This document shows positions 9,364-17,559 of a stretch of DNA of 17,559 nucleotides, in pieces; position 1 is the first letter of the stretch; every line of letters begins with the position of its first letter. The position numbers and the translations under genes are program-made. Under the pieces are notes generated by a model that ran no database searches, had not been told where the DNA came from, and saw only the letters and a list, made by a program, of their open reading frames with translations. The stretch comes from Halocafeteria seosinensis (taxonomy: Eukaryota; Sar; Bigyra; Bicosoecida): the NCBI GenBank assembly GCA_001687465.1, contig LVLI01000625.1, positions 1-17,559 on the forward strand. The letters run 5' to 3'.

Positions 9364-11877
9364 ATGGCTCGCCACAAGAAGCGTTCTTCTGCGGGCAGCA
9401 AGGGCAGCCAAGCATCTGCTGCTCCTGCAGCTGCTTCCCAGCGGGAGACGAGTCCTGTCAATGGACCTTCTAAGAAGAAGTCGAAAAAAAGTGACAATCA
9501 AAAGCCTACAATAGCGGCTGCGAACGAGGAGCAGCAAGTAGCAGACGGGGGTGGAGGAACGCTTATGCTTTCTGCAGAGGATGAACATGATACCACCAGG
9601 ATACTCCCACGCTTTCTGCGTGTCACAGGCGACAATGAAGATGCCACTGCCGGCGTTTCGCAGATTCCAGAGTGGCAAAGAGCTCAGTTATGGTTTCAAT
9701 ATCGTCTGAACAATGATGTGCTGTGGACGTATCCATTGGAGGAAAATCCGGACCAAACACAAACTTCGGCGTCCTCCTCAGGGTCATCTTCAGCAGACCA
9801 ACAAACGAAACAAAGGGAAACGTTGGTTCCGGGTTTGTCGTCGCAGTATCAGGAAGTTCGGAATATCTTAATGCAAACCCTGGACTACCACGACAATCAA
9901 TCGACTTTGCTCGTAGGACCCAGGTAAGGTTGTTAGAATCCAAGAGACTCGGGGCCTCCAACATAGCTATATTTCGTATTGCAGAGGCACTGGCAAAACA
10001 TGGATTTTGCGTCGAGTGTTACACGATTTATATACAGAGCGAATTCGATTGGCTCCTGAATCATTATGCTCGCACAATTTCCTGAATTCGGAAAGTATGA
10101 TCGGACAGCACAAACTTCTTCGTCTGTCTGCTCACCGCGAACGGAGTGAGGCCAGCCCAGAAGGCGACAAGAAAAGCAGTCTCAGCTCCCCGCCCTTTAT
10201 AGTGGTGTACGTTAATGGCATGCTAATTGATGATGATACGACGGCTACCAAAGAAATTTCCAGACAACTGGCGTCCGACCTCGACATCGACCTGTTAGAG
10301 GACTATTACAAGCAGTTAGAAAAATCAGCAGACACCAACAATGGGGAGACTCTAGTAGCAGCTGGCGCAGGGCTCAATAACAAGAGAAATACTGGGGAAG
10401 ATAGCTCAGAGCTGTCTATGACTCAAAGCATCAGAACATCTGGAGCGAAGAGTGCCGCGAGCCACTCTGCCACTAATAAGTCTTATGACCACTACCTCTC
10501 TTACGTGATTGACGCTCTCCGCGAAGGACGAGCGAGCAAGGTACCTGTTTTCCTGGTAAGACGGTTTTTGTGATTCCAAGCTGCTCGTAGTTCTGTACTG
10601 AACGAGACCGCTCAAACATACTTTGTGCAGGTTATAGACGAATTCGATGTATTTGCCAGGAAGACTAGGCAGACTTTACTGTACAACCTTTTGGATCTAA
10701 CTCAGTCGAGCAGGTATGCTAGTCGTCTATGTTCCTGCTACAGCCTGCATGCTCGCTTAACGAGGTATTGCAATTGCAGTGTCCAAATTGGCGTTATCGG
10801 GTTGTCATCCCGAGTAGACTGTGTGGATATGTTAGAAAAGAGGCTCAAGTCGCGGTTTAGTCACAGGTATGTATCCCAACGGCTCTGTTTTCCTTGATTG
10901 AGGATCACACAACTTACGATGCCACAGTCAAGTAGTGTTCACCATCCCACCATGGAATGCTTACTGGAGTATCGTTAAGTCGATGCTATCGCTTCCTGAG
11001 GAGATCTGGCCAAATTATGCCTATGCAGCTGGAATCAATAACTCCGCTAAAAAGCTTGTTAACACTTCGAAGTTCAAAAACACGGTAAAAAGATACTGGA
11101 ATATTGGAAGATCGATACATTGGATCAAGAACTGGCTATACCGAGCCACGCTGTTGTTCTATCGAGCTCGAGATGACAAGCTTTGGAGCCTTAGTATTTT
11201 AGAAGAGGCATCCCGCGAAATGGATGGAAACTTCCGAATCTTGCAATTCGAAGGTATTGATTTACGACCAGAGTTTAACAGCAACGTAGCCGATCTGACT
11301 ATTTTCTCTTTTTTTTTGTTCTGGACAGATATGAGTGAGTTTGAAATGATTCTGTTGGGCGCTTTCACCCGGCTGGAGCTGGATGGAAATGAGCACTATA
11401 CGTTTGAAGATGCATACAAAGTAAGTGGTGTTGAATTAACAGGATTTCGTTTGGCGTATAGTCACGCATCACCTGAATGACCGTTTGTCTTCACAGGAAT
11501 ACCTTAAGTTTTGCTACTCGGAGGTAGCGCAATCAAAACCGATACCTCAAAGAGTAATGATGAAGAGTTTAGAAAACCTTCTTCGTGCTGATATGGTGAA
11601 GTATGAGGCACTAGGCAACTGTCAGGGCAGTGTCAACTCCTCTGGCTTGCCCTCGAGGGTGTTTCTAGGGTACCCTCAGCCATCAAGCACACAAGCCAAT
11701 AGCAAATTGGGCTCGTCCCAAATGGGGTTTTCAGCACAGCAAGATGTACATATTCTGAGGCAGTTCCATTCCATTAGGATGTTGGTAGATCCCGAAGATG
11801 TGATCAAAGCTATCAAGGATGAAAACGTAGTTCTACCAACTGATGTTAAACATTGGTTGACAGCGAATTCATCTTAA
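9364..11877 (+). CDS. ORC4: Origin recognition complex subunit 4 (7 exons, 699 aa)
   Basis: ORC4 is an AAA+ subunit of the nuclear complex that marks replication origins and loads the MCM helicase. Exons: 9364-9923, 9985-10555, 10631-10713, 10780-10866, 10928-11253, 11329-11420 and 11497-11877 (2100 nt, in frame); introns are 61-76 nt. Walker A is GPRGTGKT at residues 185-192, with its Arg codon split by intron 1. Walker B is VIDEFDVFA at 378-386. This is followed by the family's RQTLLYNLLDLTQSS block, VIGLSSRVD at 410-418 and LEKRLKSRFSH at 423-433. In other ORC4 proteins that Arg-rich stretch carries the finger reaching the ORC1 nucleotide. The C-terminal third matches a winged-helix-type ORC4 tail. 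The protein is much longer than human ORC4 (436 aa): it has a low-complexity Lys/Ser/Ala-rich N-terminus of about 150 residues and an extended, Ser/Asn-rich segment between Walker A and B. The gene converges on TIM9. Confidence 0.95.
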
Positions 11878-12130
11878 TGAATATACCTGTGCCGTTTTGG
11901 TGGAACTTGGTTTCTAAACCCAATATAAACGTTGGGCATGGATGCCCCGTACTTTATAGCGCAGAGCGTAGACTAGATACCATCGAGTGTTCTCAAGTGA
12001 TCCACATTGCTGGGGGCATCCTCTTCGATGCTAGCTAGCTTGATGGTTGTTTGTAATCCCATCAATTCAATTGCCTCACTTCCTCCAACAAATGAAAGCA
12101 GGATAAAAAATCGTACGCCGGATCCATGAA

Positions 12131-12530
12131 TTACTTGGAAGCGGTGGCGACATTAGCTCCCAAGGGAGCTCCTGCTGCCGGAGTGGCTTGACGCTGCAGA
12201 TTAAGTTGACTTTGCTGTTGTTCATGTTGCACATCTTGAACTCGACTCTGAACTCGTTGCGCTACTTTGAGGTATTTCCCCGCGGTGCTCTGAATACAGC
12301 TCTTTTCCTTGTCTGTCAACATGTTATTCCTGAAGTTATGCACGCATTCCTTGAATCCCAGTTCCACAACGCGGTTGTACAAGCTGTACACAGACCCACA
12401 AAAAACAATTGATAGCAGACTCATGACTGAACGTATAAAATAAAGAATGAACTTACCTTACAGACTCTTTGATCTGTACAAAGCTTGCCATACGAGCAAT
12501 GTCTTGCTCCGAAATGGGCTGATTCGACAT
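12131..12530 (-). CDS. TIM9: Mitochondrial import chaperone Tim9, outer cysteines lost (2 exons, 108 aa)
   Basis: Tim9 pairs with Tim10 in the intermembrane space to escort hydrophobic precursors to the inner membrane. Exons are 12457-12530 and 12131-12383 (327 nt, in frame), split by a 73-nt intron (GTAAGT...TACAG, phase 2). Residues 14-75 follow the Tim9 pattern: a QIKE helix, SLYNRVVELGFKECV, LTDKEKSCI, and KYLKVAQRVQSRVQD. The family has a twin CX3C motif, C1-x3-C2 and C3-x3-C4, with C1-C4 and C2-C3 disulfides. Here C2 (Cys38) and C3 (Cys54) remain, but C1 is Gly34 and C4 is Thr58, so only the inner disulfide can form. A Gln-rich and then Ala/Pro-rich tail of about 30 residues follows the second helix. 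The assignment to Tim9 over other small Tims rests on overall resemblance, not on a search. Confidence 0.88.
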
Positions 12531-13006
12531 GGTCCTTGTTCTCCCTTCTTCATATACGCACCAAAATATTCAATTCAATTCCGAAAGATGTATAGATGTA
12601 TCATTTACTTTGTGCTATAAACAAGAAGTACGTAGGTACGGCTACTGTCGAAGTTCAAGCGAGTACCCACACCTGCTGGTCTTGGTAGCAAGCACACAGT
12701 ATACGGATACAAAAATAGGTTATACATACATTATCAGCTATAAAGGAAAGGCACTTTCTTGGTTTCCGACGGATTGGATGGATGCAAGCAAGCCATACAT
12801 GGCCACTGGCCACCTATACACACGCCACAGGATAAATACAATACTGTATGAAAGCCACTTGAGCAAGTTCTGCGGGGAAGTACTTCATGCACTGGTATTA
12901 CTTCTGTAGCTGTTGGTTTGTAAAGCTGCTGAATCCCACGCACAACATCATTGGTTCAGACGTGACAACTAGTGCCTGCCATATGCATCGTATTTTACGG
13001 GGGTTG
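12531..13006. other. Intergenic region between TIM9 and the RecQ gene
   Basis: This stretch holds the 5' flank of TIM9 and the 3' flank of the RecQ helicase gene, which lie in tandem on the minus strand. A plus-strand open frame of 126 codons crosses it, but it has no recognisable motif and starts antisense inside the TIM9 start codon. I see no other feature. Confidence 0.5.
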
Positions 13007-17462
<4,456 letters not shown>

Positions 17463-17506
<44 letters not shown>

Positions 17507-17507
17507 N

Positions 17508-17559
<52 letters not shown>
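17463..17559. repeat. (CA)n microsatellite running off the window end
   Basis: An uninterrupted CA dinucleotide tract of at least 97 bp reaches the end of the window. It contains one undetermined base (N at 17507), which suggests sequencing or assembly difficulty. Its true length is unknown. Confidence 0.97.

Noticed and set aside
12529-12909. 126-codon plus-strand frame between TIM9 and RecQ
   Set aside because: It begins antisense in the TIM9 start region, has no recognisable domain and its composition looks like translated intergenic DNA.

Overview
The window is nuclear DNA from an intron-rich eukaryote with a compact genome, most likely a single-celled alga or other protist. Every confident gene is split by short GT-AG introns. 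I reconstructed 30 of them, 58 to 82 nt long, and each splice keeps the reading frame and joins recognisable protein motifs. Base composition is balanced, coding density is high from about 2.8 kb to 16.6 kb, and a (CA)n microsatellite closes the window. I cannot name the lineage from sequence alone.

Layout: 1-2822 has no recognisable gene. It holds a degenerate GGAACGGA-type repeat (447-785) and two tiny simple repeats. 2823-4800 (+) is a 564-residue coiled-coil protein of unknown family in five exons. It faces, tail to tail, a 783-residue SAM-dependent methyltransferase with C-terminal TPRs (5165-7996, -, eight exons) whose architecture resembles bacterial, especially cyanobacterial, proteins. 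Only 123 bp separate that gene's start from a divergent gene for a 213-residue, probably mitochondrial, membrane-anchored protein of unknown function (8120-8825, +, two exons). Next come ORC4 (9364-11877, +, seven exons, 699 aa), the mitochondrial import chaperone TIM9 (12131-12530, -, two exons, 108 aa) and a RecQ-family DNA helicase (13007-16554, -, twelve exons, 932 aa). 16555-17462 shows no gene, and 17463-17559 is (CA)n with one undetermined base.

The genes look like ordinary housekeeping neighbours, not one pathway. ORC4 and RecQ both serve DNA replication and repair. TIM9 and the 213-residue protein both point to mitochondria. I found no operon-like or defence-type system. The best leads are the TIM9 protein, which has lost exactly the outer disulfide pair of its twin CX3C motif; the RecQ gene, where 8 of 11 introns are multiples of three and four of those have no stop codon; the bacterial-type methyltransferase-TPR protein; and the two unrecognised proteins.
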